From Prolixibacter denitrificans (GTDB taxonomy: Bacteria; Bacteroidota; Bacteroidia; Bacteroidales; Prolixibacteraceae), in the NCBI RefSeq assembly GCF_003014495.1, contig NZ_PYGC01000007.1, positions 185,689 to 249,688 on the forward strand: a DNA stretch of 64,000 nucleotides, in the 5' to 3' direction. The first letter of the stretch is position 1; each line of letters opens with the position of its first letter. A model generated the notes under the pieces. That model ran no database searches, had not been told where the DNA came from, and worked only from the letters and a program-made list of their open reading frames with translations. A program made the position numbers and the translations under genes. Below, in pieces: positions 25,899 to 33,802 of the stretch.

Positions 25899-27248
25899 AT
25901 GGGAAAGATTTATCGCTATTCCATCGGTTATGATATTGTCAGAGGATTTGTCAAAACGGCGCATCGGCTCTTCTACCGAAAGGTTATCGTAACCGGAAGA
26001 GAAAATATCCCTAAAGACAAACCCGTCATTTTTGCCCCGAACCATCAGAATGCATTAATGGACCCGCTGGCATTGGTTTGTACGCTTCCCTCGCAAATTG
26101 TTTATCTCGCAAGGGCGGATATTTTCAAAAGTGCAATTAATCGGCCTTTCTTACGTTTTCTGAAAATAATCCCGGTTTACCGGATTCGTGACGGTGTGGA
26201 AAACCTGGGCAGGAATGAAAAAACATTCCGGCAAACCATCGAGATTCTACAACACAACACGCCTCTCTGCCTTTTTCCCGAAGCACGACACACCGATAAG
26301 CGGACTTTGCTGCCTCTCAAGAAAGCGGTTCCCCGCATCGCCTTTCAGGCAGAAGAGAGCGGTGGATTAGGAAAAGATTTGGTCATCATCCCGGTAGGTA
26401 TTTATTACAGCGATTACCTGGAGCCTCAATCCATTCTTCAAATCAACTACGGAAAACCGTTACAGGTAAGTGAGTTTCTGGCTTCCTACCGGGGAAATCC
26501 GCAACGGGCCCAACTGGAACTTCGGGACGCTTTGCAGGCTAAATTGTCGCCATTGATGATTGATATCCGGGATGCCGAACATTACGAACTCTATGAAACG
26601 ATTCGTCGTTTGTACCGGGCAACCATGTTGAAAGAAGAAAATCTTTCACCTCACCCTTGGGAAAATCATTTTCGGTCGGACCAACTGACCATTCAGAAAC
26701 TGGAAATAGCTGCGAAAGAAGACGATTCTTTTCTTCAGTTACTTACGGATAAAGTACAGAAATACGAAGGGTTAAAGCACGAACAAAAAATAAAGGAAGA
26801 TGCACTGGAGAAAAAGCCGCTCACACCAGCCCAGGCATTTCTAACTGGTGCAGGCTTTCTACTGGCATCTCCGATGATTGCGTTTGGATGGCTGCATCAT
26901 GCACTTCCCCATTATCTTCTAAAAAATCACGTAAACAACAAAATTGAAGATTCGCAGATGCGCAGTTCTTTCTACTTCGTGTTGGGAATGCTGGCATTTT
27001 CGGCCATGTATGTGGTTGAATTATTGACTTTGGGACGACTGTTTCCCGGATGGTGGAAAGTGCATTATCTTATCGCGATGCCACTGAGCGGAGTTTTTAC
27101 TTACCGGTTAATCCGCAGTTGGAAGGTGTTTCGAAACCGGCTTCGTTTGCGGTTTGGATTATCAAAAGAGAAACAAAAGTCGCTGCTGGATAGCAGACAA
27201 GAAGTTATTTCCTTCTGTCAAAAAGCATTTTCTGCACAAAAACAATAG
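25899..27248 (+). CDS. Membrane glycerolipid acyltransferase (PlsC/GPAT-like)
   Basis: With the start at ATG 25899, 7 bases after the upstream stop and behind an AAGGAAA sequence, the protein has 450 residues; a longer frame from 25857 would overlap the SBF gene. The acyltransferase domain (about 25-230) shows NHQNALMDPL, a His-x5-Asp form of the catalytic motif, and the substrate-binding FPEARHTDKRTLLPLKKAV. The second half is a helical region and two membrane segments (about 310-400). It would acylate glycerol-3-phosphate or lysophosphatidate at the inner membrane. It converges with the YciB-Nudix gene with a 2-base gap. Confidence 0.82.
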   Translation: MGKIYRYSIGYDIVRGFVKTAHRLFYRKVIVTGRENIPKDKPVIFAPNHQNALMDPLALVCTLPSQIVYLARADIFKSAINRPFLRFLKIIPVYRIRDGVENLGRNEKTFRQTIEILQHNTPLCLFPEARHTDKRTLLPLKKAVPRIAFQAEESGGLGKDLVIIPVGIYYSDYLEPQSILQINYGKPLQVSEFLASYRGNPQRAQLELRDALQAKLSPLMIDIRDAEHYELYETIRRLYRATMLKEENLSPHPWENHFRSDQLTIQKLEIAAKEDDSFLQLLTDKVQKYEGLKHEQKIKEDALEKKPLTPAQAFLTGAGFLLASPMIAFGWLHHALPHYLLKNHVNNKIEDSQMRSSFYFVLGMLAFSAMYVVELLTLGRLFPGWWKVHYLIAMPLSGVFTYRLIRSWKVFRNRLRLRFGLSKEKQKSLLDSRQEVISFCQKAFSAQKQ

Positions 27249-27250
27249 AA

Positions 27251-28345
27251 TCAAGCTAATGCGCTGTTCTGGTCGCGCAATTGTTCCATCATCTTAAACT
27301 CGAATTCGAAGTTAGGTGTAAATACATCTTTGCCCAGATTCTTCTCAATTTGTGAGCGGCTCCAGAATTTCCCCTCTGTAACTTCATCGGAGTGTAATCG
27401 GATTTTCTTGTAATCGTATGATGTATAACTGTACACCAATTCGGCTTCCACATCTGTCTCCCACTTGTAACTAGCCATCGGGCGTGCCTGGAAATCAGTC
27501 AAACCAATTTCCTCGTATGCTTCGCGCTTCAAAGCCGTTTCAACCGATTCGCCAAACGAAATATGTCCGCCAACGGCTGTATCCCATTTGCCGGGCTGTA
27601 CCAGTTTATCTTCCGGGCGCTTCTGCAAATAAATATGTCCTTTAGGATTGAAAACATGAAGATGCACGACCGGATGCAAAATCTTCTGACCGTTATGACA
27701 AGTAGATCGGGGCGCTTTCCCTATGACTTTCCCTTCTTTGTCCACTACCGGCAACCACTCTTCGTCGTCAGCAATAACCGGCATTTTTCTCTGCTGCCGC
27801 TTGTTTCGAAACCATTCAATCACAAAATAGACGGCGAAAATAATGTAAAACAACCCGCCGCTAATAAACGCCCAGGCTGCTTCGCTCATGTAAAAGGCCG
27901 AGAAAATAATCAGACCGGTATGTACCAGGAAAATCCAAAACATGTTCCGGAGATTCCGCTGAAACTGCGCCTGTTGTTGTTCATTGAAAGAGACATCCTT
28001 CATGTAACGGCCAGCCATCATCTGCACAATGTTCAGTTTGCCAAAAGCCGAAACACCCAACACCGCACAAAGAATCAATTCAATCAAAGCCGGCTTCAAC
28101 TTGAAAAAGATGTCGTTATCGAGAAGAATGGAGATCAGCGAAAGCACTACCAGCAAAGCAGTGTCAATCAGCACAAACTTTTCGAGACGGCGCTCCTTGA
28201 TTCCGGTTACGACTAACTCGATTAGTCCAACGCCTACCGCTACCGCAATACCGATTTTCGTTCCCCAGATTTCATCCGCAAGGATAAAAACAAAAAGCGG
28301 AATGAAACCCGGCAGCAATTTTTTAATGAGATCCGTGCGCGTCAC
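27251..28345 (-). CDS. Fusion of a YciB-like membrane domain with a Nudix hydrolase
   Basis: Residues 1-185 carry five or six membrane helices that resemble YciB/IspZ (intracellular septation A): LPGFIPLFVFILADEIWG, LDNDIFFKLKPALIELILC, and the final FYIIFAVYFVIEWFRNKR. Residues about 195-360 form a cytoplasmic Nudix domain of the IDI/YfcD type (VVDKEGKVIGKAPRSTCH). The Nudix box at 260-282 is complete: Gly260, Glu266, Arg274-Glu275, Glu278-Glu279 and Gly281. The Nudix part would cleave a diphosphate-linked substrate at the membrane. The substrate is unknown. FKBP lies upstream in the same direction, but its terminator separates the two. Confidence 0.78.
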   Translation of the reverse strand: MTRTDLIKKLLPGFIPLFVFILADEIWGTKIGIAVAVGVGLIELVVTGIKERRLEKFVLIDTALLVVLSLISILLDNDIFFKLKPALIELILCAVLGVSAFGKLNIVQMMAGRYMKDVSFNEQQQAQFQRNLRNMFWIFLVHTGLIIFSAFYMSEAAWAFISGGLFYIIFAVYFVIEWFRNKRQQRKMPVIADDEEWLPVVDKEGKVIGKAPRSTCHNGQKILHPVVHLHVFNPKGHIYLQKRPEDKLVQPGKWDTAVGGHISFGESVETALKREAYEEIGLTDFQARPMASYKWETDVEAELVYSYTSYDYKKIRLHSDEVTEGKFWSRSQIEKNLGKDVFTPNFEFEFKMMEQLRDQNSALA

Positions 28346-28364
28346 GTCGTCAGTTTATGGATTG

Positions 28365-28391
28365 AAAAAAACCGCGGTGAAGTTCCGCGGT
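28365..28391 (-). terminator. Terminator of the FKBP gene
   Basis: ACCGCGG (28371-28377) pairs with CCGCGGT (28385-28391); on the minus strand it runs into T6. Confidence 0.85.
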
Positions 28392-28397
28392 CAGTGT

Positions 28398-28955
28398 TTA
28401 AAATTGTCTTTCGATTATCACCGGATTGGAGTCGCTCTTTATCACTTTGTAGACCGTGACATGGAAAACGAGCGTCGAATAAGCGGGGACACCCGATTGA
28501 GGCGTTCCTCCGTAGCCCAGTGTGGATGGAATAATCCATACCGCCTTCTCACCTTCTTTCATTTGCAGGATGGCTTCTTCCCAACCAGTAATTACCGATC
28601 CGGCACCTACCGTGAAAGTAAATGGTTCGTAATTGCCTGAAGAGTCAAACACGTATCCGTCCTGAACTCCGGTAGAATCGGTACTCTCAATCAAATTTCC
28701 GGTATAGAATACTTTTACCTGGTCACCGACAGCGATGGAATCCGCCCCGGCAGGAGCATCCTGCTCTTTGATGACATAAAGTCCCGAGGGAGTAGGCTGT
28801 GCATCCGGATAATACTTGGCTACGTACTTATCCCGCAATTCCAATTCCAGTTCCCTGGCTTTCTGGCGGCTTGTCTTGCTACAGGAAACAAACCCTACAC
28901 CCAATACAACAGCCAGCAATAAAAACTTTAAACCCCTACGTTTCATATATTTCAT
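28398..28955 (-). CDS. FKBP-type peptidyl-prolyl cis-trans isomerase, lipoprotein
   Basis: The 185-residue protein has a lipoprotein signal peptide ending in VGFVSC. A helical linker follows, then an FKBP domain with YTGNLIESTDSTGVQDGYVFDSS, FTFTVGAGSVITGWEEAI, QMKEGEKAVWIIPSTLGYGG and LVFHVTVYKV. It catalyses prolyl isomerisation and assists folding of exported proteins, anchored to the periplasmic face or outer membrane. The key aromatic residues of the FKBP pocket (Trp of GWEEAI, Tyr of LGYGG) are present. It is followed by a good terminator. Confidence 0.92.
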   Translation of the reverse strand: MKYMKRRGLKFLLLAVVLGVGFVSCSKTSRQKARELELELRDKYVAKYYPDAQPTPSGLYVIKEQDAPAGADSIAVGDQVKVFYTGNLIESTDSTGVQDGYVFDSSGNYEPFTFTVGAGSVITGWEEAILQMKEGEKAVWIIPSTLGYGGTPQSGVPAYSTLVFHVTVYKVIKSDSNPVIIERQF

Positions 28956-29073
28956 TCGTTAACTATTCAAACTTCCGCTTTACGGTCTTTCTAATTTCCT
29001 TTCCGACCGATTTAAAAATTCAGCGCTAATTTATTAAAATTCGGCGCATCTCGCCTATTTCCTTTCCCCGATT

Positions 29074-30120
29074 TCAATTTCCCAGTTTCCTGTGCTCATC
29101 TTTCAATTTAGCAGAAAATTCGGGCAACAACTCTTCGAATTTCTGAATGGTTTCAGCCAGCGACAACTTTGATTCTCCTCCTGAGGCGTTCATATGCCCC
29201 CCACCGTTAAAGTGCAGGTTGGAAAATTCGTTGGTGGGAAAACCTCCTTTCGAACGGAACGAGATTTTCACCAAGTCTTCCTTTTCGGTGAACAATGCGG
29301 TGAAAATAACACCCTTAATCGACAACGGATAATTGACAAATCCTTCTGTATCGCCGGGCACAAAATTGTATCGCTCCAGCTCTTCCATGCTCAACGAAAT
29401 ATAGGCCGCATGGTATTCCGGGAATACTTTCATTTTCTGGTCCAGGCTGTACCCCAAAAGTCTCATCCGGTCGGCCGAGAAATTATTGTATATCAAATCG
29501 TGAATCCGGTCCTTATCCACTCCTTTTTCCAGCAAGCGGCTCACCACTTCGTACATATCAGGTGACGAAGCGTTATAGCTGAAAGAGCCGGTATCGGTAG
29601 ACAAACCGGTGAACAGTGCTTCCGCTGCATCTTTATCGAGGTATTCACACAAATCGAGACTTTCGACAAAACGGTAAACCAACTCGGCGGTCGAACTGGC
29701 TTCGGTATGCGAGAACATCAACTCCGTCACATCAGCCGGAGCGGGATGATGGTCAATCAACACAATCGGGCTGGTCACTTTCTCAATGAGTGGTCCCAGT
29801 TTTCCGGCCCGGTCGGGAGCATTGAAATCGAGCAAAAACACCAAATCAGCTTTTTCCAGAATCTGCTGACTCACATCCGGTTCGTGCTCATATACTTTTA
29901 CGTCACCGGTGCCACTCACCCACTTCAAAAAGGCAGGATAATCAGTCGGAGAAATGACCGTTGGAGCGTAACCCGCGTTCTTTAAAACACGCCACAATCC
30001 CAAACTGGAACCAACAGCATCACCGTCCGGATTTACATGTGGAATAATCACGATGTCCCGGACATTTTCACTCAACACTTCCTTAACTTTCGCTATTGTT
30101 TCAGGGGATAATCTCTTCAA
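29074..30120 (-). CDS. DHH-family phosphoesterase, NrnA-like oligoribonuclease/pAp phosphatase
   Basis: The enzyme family degrades nano-RNA and dephosphorylates pAp. Motifs are IIPHVNPDGDAVGSSLG (metal ligands), LLDFN, LIDHHPA (the DHH motif) and the DHHA1 motif GGGHMNASGG. The frame is open to a TTG at 30150, but that TTG is the end of a TATCTTTG promoter box, so transcription must begin inside it. I prefer the TTG at 30120, which is preceded by AAAGAGG at a ribosome-binding distance and gives 348 residues. It stands alone, divergent from ndk. Confidence 0.85.
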   Translation of the reverse strand: MKRLSPETIAKVKEVLSENVRDIVIIPHVNPDGDAVGSSLGLWRVLKNAGYAPTVISPTDYPAFLKWVSGTGDVKVYEHEPDVSQQILEKADLVFLLDFNAPDRAGKLGPLIEKVTSPIVLIDHHPAPADVTELMFSHTEASSTAELVYRFVESLDLCEYLDKDAAEALFTGLSTDTGSFSYNASSPDMYEVVSRLLEKGVDKDRIHDLIYNNFSADRMRLLGYSLDQKMKVFPEYHAAYISLSMEELERYNFVPGDTEGFVNYPLSIKGVIFTALFTEKEDLVKISFRSKGGFPTNEFSNLHFNGGGHMNASGGESKLSLAETIQKFEELLPEFSAKLKDEHRKLGN

Positions 30121-30147
30121 AATTGACCTCTTTTTAAACGTAAGACG

Positions 30148-30155
30148 CAAAGATA
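30148..30155 (-). promoter_or_regulatory. -7 box of the NrnA-like gene
   Basis: TATCTTTG on the minus strand matches TAnnTTTG exactly. It overlaps the longest-frame TTG codon and thus decides against that start. No clear TTG -33 element is seen. Confidence 0.55.
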
Positions 30156-30438
30156 GGAATATTGGTTGTTTCGTACCTGCACATTTTGAAATATTTCAGT
30201 GGACGTTCTCCGGATTGACCTTTAAAAATTCGGATAAAATCATTTCTTCAACATATCGATACTATGTTTAACAGCAACTCATTATTGACGGTCAGTTTCC
30301 GCAATTTCCTAATTTTGATTGAAGAGAAATCGGAGTGATTTTCTCGCAAAAATATCGCTTGTCATCCGTTCTAAATAAATGTGTCCGGTGAACTCATCGG
30401 TGATACGGATGTTTCTATTCGCAACTAAATTTATCTAC

Positions 30439-30906
30439 ATGGCTGGAAATACTACGCTAACGATGATTAAGCCGGGGGCCGTTCGCCGGAATTTAATTGG
30501 TCCCATCCTAGGTATGATTACTGAACACGGTTTCAAGGTGGAAGCACTTAAACTAACGAAATTGTCGGCTCGGCAGGCCGCCAAATTTTACAAAGTTCAC
30601 CGCGGAAAGCCTTTTTACGACGGACTGGTTACCTATATGTCATCAGGCCCGATTGTGGCTGCCATTCTCAGAAAAGATAACGCTGTAACCGAATTCCGGG
30701 AGCTCATCGGCAATACCGATCCCGAAAAAGCTGACGAAGGTACCATCCGGAAATTATTTGCCGAGTCGCTTTCGCACAATGCAGTTCATGGCTCCGACAG
30801 TGACGATAATGCGATGAAAGAAGCTGCCTTTTTCTTTTCGGAAACCGAAAGATTTTGTCCCGAGGAATGGCATTGTGACGAAGAAGTCAAAGAGTACCCT
30901 CAATAA
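30439..30906 (+). CDS. ndk: Nucleoside diphosphate kinase
   Basis: The enzyme transfers the gamma phosphate from ATP to other NDPs through a phospho-histidine. From ATG 30439 (MAGNTTLTMIKPGAV) it has 155 residues, the usual length; the frame's earlier ATG adds a non-homologous extension. Motifs include TMIKPGAVRRNLIGPIL and the active-site NAVHGSDS with the catalytic His. The sequence SSGPIVAAILRKDNAV replaces the commoner MVWEG-type segment, as in other Bacteroidota enzymes. It is a single gene with a long terminator. Confidence 0.95.
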   Translation: MAGNTTLTMIKPGAVRRNLIGPILGMITEHGFKVEALKLTKLSARQAAKFYKVHRGKPFYDGLVTYMSSGPIVAAILRKDNAVTEFRELIGNTDPEKADEGTIRKLFAESLSHNAVHGSDSDDNAMKEAAFFFSETERFCPEEWHCDEEVKEYPQ

Positions 30907-30930
30907 AATAATTGTTCTTACGCATGCACT

Positions 30931-30966
30931 AAAACCTGTTTTCACTGAAAGCAGGTTTTTTATTTT
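30931..30966 (+). terminator. Terminator of ndk
   Basis: A 13-bp stem (30931-30943 with 30947-30959, one G-U pair) and an ACT loop lead into TTTTTTATTTT. Confidence 0.9.
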
Positions 30967-31068
30967 AAAAATATTCATCTTACTGAAAATCATATCTTCC
31001 AAAGTGTTCTGCTCCTTGTTCCGAAAATCATTATCTTGAGGCGCTTAATCAATAGACTTACCCAAATC

Positions 31069-32406
31069 ATGAGAAATCATTTGTACTTCGTCACCTTTGT
31101 GGCGGCCCTGGGCGGACTAATGTTTGGATTTGAAACTGCCGTCATTAACGGAACCATATTTTACGTACAGCAGTTCTTTGGTTTTTCCGAAGCGATGAAA
31201 GGCGTGGTCGTCAGTACGGCGCTTGTTGGCTGTATCATTGGCGCGCTGTTCATCGGAAAACCGGGCGATATTTTCGGCCGGCGCCAGATGATGAAACTGA
31301 TGGCTGTGATGTTCCTGCTATCGATGATTGGAGCCGGCCTGGCAACCAATCTCACGGTCTTCATTACGGCCCGCTTAATCGGGGGAATTGCCGTTGGAGG
31401 TGCATCGGTACTGACTCCCATGTACATTTCGGAAATTGCACCACCCAAATTGCGCGGTCGTTTGGTGGCCACCAACCAGCTGGCTATCGTATCCGGAATT
31501 TTGTTGGCGTTCTTCTCCAATTACATCATCGATAGCATAGGAGCTGCCAATTGGCGCTGGATGTTCCTGGCCGGAACGATTCCGTCAGGTGTTTACTTCC
31601 TGTTGCTGTTCTTTATTGAAAGAAGTCCCCGCTGGCTGGTCAAAATGGAACGTGTTGAAGAAGCACTTCACGTTATACGGAGGGTTAATCCGCATGAAAA
31701 TGCAGAAACCCTGATGCACCAGATCAAGGATTCGCTGAATCAGGAGGTAATGAAGAAATACTCTTTCATGTTTAAACCTCCGTACCTGAAGTTGGTCCTG
31801 ATTGGAATTGCCGTTGGGATGTTTAACCAAATGGCCGGAATCAATGTCATCATGTACTACTCGACGGATATTTTTCGGGTGGCCGGTTTCTCCGGTGAGT
31901 CCGCAATGTTCCAGTCGGTACTGATTGGGGTCACGAACCTGGCATTTACCATCATCGCGATGATATTCATCGATCGTTTCGGACGTAAGTTTTTGCTTTA
32001 TGTCGGAGCAACGGGCATGTCGGTATTCCTCGGATTATTTGCCTGGTCATACATTACCGGCAATTATGCAGGATACCAATTGCTGGCGTACCTGGTTGGA
32101 TACATTGCCTTTTTTGCCTTTTCACAGGGAGCTGTTATCTGGGTTATCCTATCGGAAATGTTCCCGAACAATGTACGTTCACGGGGCGCAGCTATCGGCT
32201 CTTTCTCACACTGGTTCTTCAACTTTGTGATTGCCCTGCTTTTCCCGGTTGTATCTGCCAAAATTGGCGTCGGATGGGTGTTCGCCTTCTTCTTTGCCGC
32301 TACGTTGCTGAGCCTCCTGTTCTATCACTTCGCGTTAATCGAAACCAAAGGCAAATCGCTGGAAGAACTGGAAATGGAAACCATTGGCAAGCGAGTTTCT
32401 TCCTGA
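31069..32406 (+). CDS. MFS sugar porter (SP family, xylose/arabinose/glucose type)
   Basis: From ATG 31069 (MRNHLYFVTFVAALGGLMFG) the protein has 445 residues and 12 membrane helices. The sugar-porter marks are all visible: GGLMFGFETAVINGT in helix 1, GDIFGRRQMM, RLIGGIAVGGASVLTPMYISE, ERSPRWL, QMAGINVIMYYS (sugar-binding helix 7) and IETKGKSLEELE. These are typical of proton-sugar symporters. The frame also opens at a TTG at 31036, which I rejected. The next gene is a polyol/sugar dehydrogenase, but a terminator separates them, so a shared pathway is only suggestive. Confidence 0.92.
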   Translation: MRNHLYFVTFVAALGGLMFGFETAVINGTIFYVQQFFGFSEAMKGVVVSTALVGCIIGALFIGKPGDIFGRRQMMKLMAVMFLLSMIGAGLATNLTVFITARLIGGIAVGGASVLTPMYISEIAPPKLRGRLVATNQLAIVSGILLAFFSNYIIDSIGAANWRWMFLAGTIPSGVYFLLLFFIERSPRWLVKMERVEEALHVIRRVNPHENAETLMHQIKDSLNQEVMKKYSFMFKPPYLKLVLIGIAVGMFNQMAGINVIMYYSTDIFRVAGFSGESAMFQSVLIGVTNLAFTIIAMIFIDRFGRKFLLYVGATGMSVFLGLFAWSYITGNYAGYQLLAYLVGYIAFFAFSQGAVIWVILSEMFPNNVRSRGAAIGSFSHWFFNFVIALLFPVVSAKIGVGWVFAFFFAATLLSLLFYHFALIETKGKSLEELEMETIGKRVSS

Positions 32407-32428
32407 TTCCTATAACAGATAATATTTC

Positions 32429-32476
32429 AAGACGCAATTTTCAAGGCCGTATGCTTTGATATTGCGTCTTTTTTCA
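32429..32476 (+). terminator. Terminator of the sugar-porter gene
   Basis: A perfect 10-bp inverted repeat AAGACGCAAT / ATTGCGTCTT (32429-32438 with 32461-32470) is followed by T-rich sequence. Confidence 0.85.
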
Positions 32477-32655
32477 TACCTTATCCTAATCGATAACGAT
32501 TAAGATTGACAGGTACCAAATACATCAAGACGCCTTTTTCGAGAAATATATTTTCCTGCTGATTCCGGTAGGTTGAGTTTTTATCTCTGATTTCAGCTCT
32601 GGGAAAAGTATCTTTTCAACGAAAGGCAACAGTGAGAACCAGAAAAATGATCGCC

Positions 32656-33723
32656 ATGAATAAATACATGAAAACCTTTGCTTTGACCGGTAAGGAAAAG
32701 ATGGAAATACAGGAACGGCCAATGCCGGAAATAGCCAATGATACAGACGTTTTGATACGAATGATACGCGTGGGAGTTTGTGGTTCCGATATGCATTATT
32801 ACAAAGAAGGTGGTATCGGAAGTCAGGTTATCTCCTATCCGTTTACCCCCGGTCACGAGGGAGCTGGTATTATTGCTGCCGTTGGCAAAGGTGTGAAGCA
32901 TGTTGCTGTTGGCGATCGGGTTGCTATCGACCCGGCTATGCCATGCGGACATTGTGATCAGTGTGAAGCCGGACGACCGCATACCTGCCGCAATCTTAAA
33001 TTTTTGGGCAATCCCGGTCAGGCTGAAGGTTGCCTGTCTGAATATATCGTCATTCCTGAAGGCTCGTGTTTTCCCATCAACAACCGCCTGGGATTCGATG
33101 AAGCCGTTATTTCCGAGCCGCTGGCTATCGGTTACTACGCAACCAAATTAGCCGGCGATTTGAGAGGAAAGTCCATTGGAATTCTGGGCTTTGGACCTAT
33201 CGGGATGAGTGTATTGCTACCAGCTCAGGTTCAGGAACCAGCAAAAGTATATGTGACCGACAAACTGGAACACCGACTGAAAATTGCCCATGAAACCGGT
33301 GCCAACTGGACGGGGAATCCGGACGAAACAAATATTGTGCTCGAAATCAACCGACTGGAACCGCTGCAGCTGGACTACGTCTTTGAATGTTGCGGAAAGC
33401 AGGAGGCGGTTGACCAGGCAATTCAGCTTTTGAAGCCCGGAGGAACATTGCTGATTGTTGGCATCCCGGAATTCAGTCACTGGTCCTTCCCCGTCGACGA
33501 GCTTCGCCGGAAGGAAATCACCATTCAAAATGTTCGCCGACAAAATGGTTTCACACGCCCGGCACTCGACCTGATTGCCGATAGTACCATGGATGTTACA
33601 CCGATGGTTACTCATCATTTTCCGTTTGAAGAAACCGACAAAGCTTACGCCACCGTTGCTAATTACGAAGACGGCGTAATGAAGGCGATGATTGATTTCT
33701 CTGCCGGACGTTACGACGATTAA
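32656..33723 (+). CDS. Zinc-dependent medium-chain dehydrogenase, sorbitol/L-iditol dehydrogenase-like
   Basis: The protein would oxidise a polyol to a ketose with NAD. The catalytic zinc ligands are the Cys of GVCGSDMHYY, His-Glu of PGHEGAG and Glu of SEPLA. The structural zinc loop is CGHCDQCEAGRPHTC. The nucleotide-binding fold starts at SIGILGFGPIGMSV. The start is uncertain: ATG 32656 (MNKYMKTFAL), ATG 32647 and a GTG at 32632 are in frame. A sugar porter lies just upstream, which supports a sugar or polyol substrate, but sorbitol, xylitol or L-idonate cannot be distinguished. recQ follows after about 80 bases. Confidence 0.85.
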   Translation: MNKYMKTFALTGKEKMEIQERPMPEIANDTDVLIRMIRVGVCGSDMHYYKEGGIGSQVISYPFTPGHEGAGIIAAVGKGVKHVAVGDRVAIDPAMPCGHCDQCEAGRPHTCRNLKFLGNPGQAEGCLSEYIVIPEGSCFPINNRLGFDEAVISEPLAIGYYATKLAGDLRGKSIGILGFGPIGMSVLLPAQVQEPAKVYVTDKLEHRLKIAHETGANWTGNPDETNIVLEINRLEPLQLDYVFECCGKQEAVDQAIQLLKPGGTLLIVGIPEFSHWSFPVDELRRKEITIQNVRRQNGFTRPALDLIADSTMDVTPMVTHHFPFEETDKAYATVANYEDGVMKAMIDFSAGRYDD

Positions 33724-33778
33724 CAAAATTCACTTTCGAGAAAAAAGGCGAAGGCATTTCCAGACAGATCAGGAATTG

Positions 33779-33786
33779 TATCTTTG
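33779..33786 (+). promoter_or_regulatory. -7 box of recQ
   Basis: TATCTTTG matches TAnnTTTG and lies 16 bases before the ATG at 33803, which favours that start over the longer frame from 33692. Confidence 0.55.
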
Positions 33787-33802
33787 GGAATTTTTCACAT
33801 CC

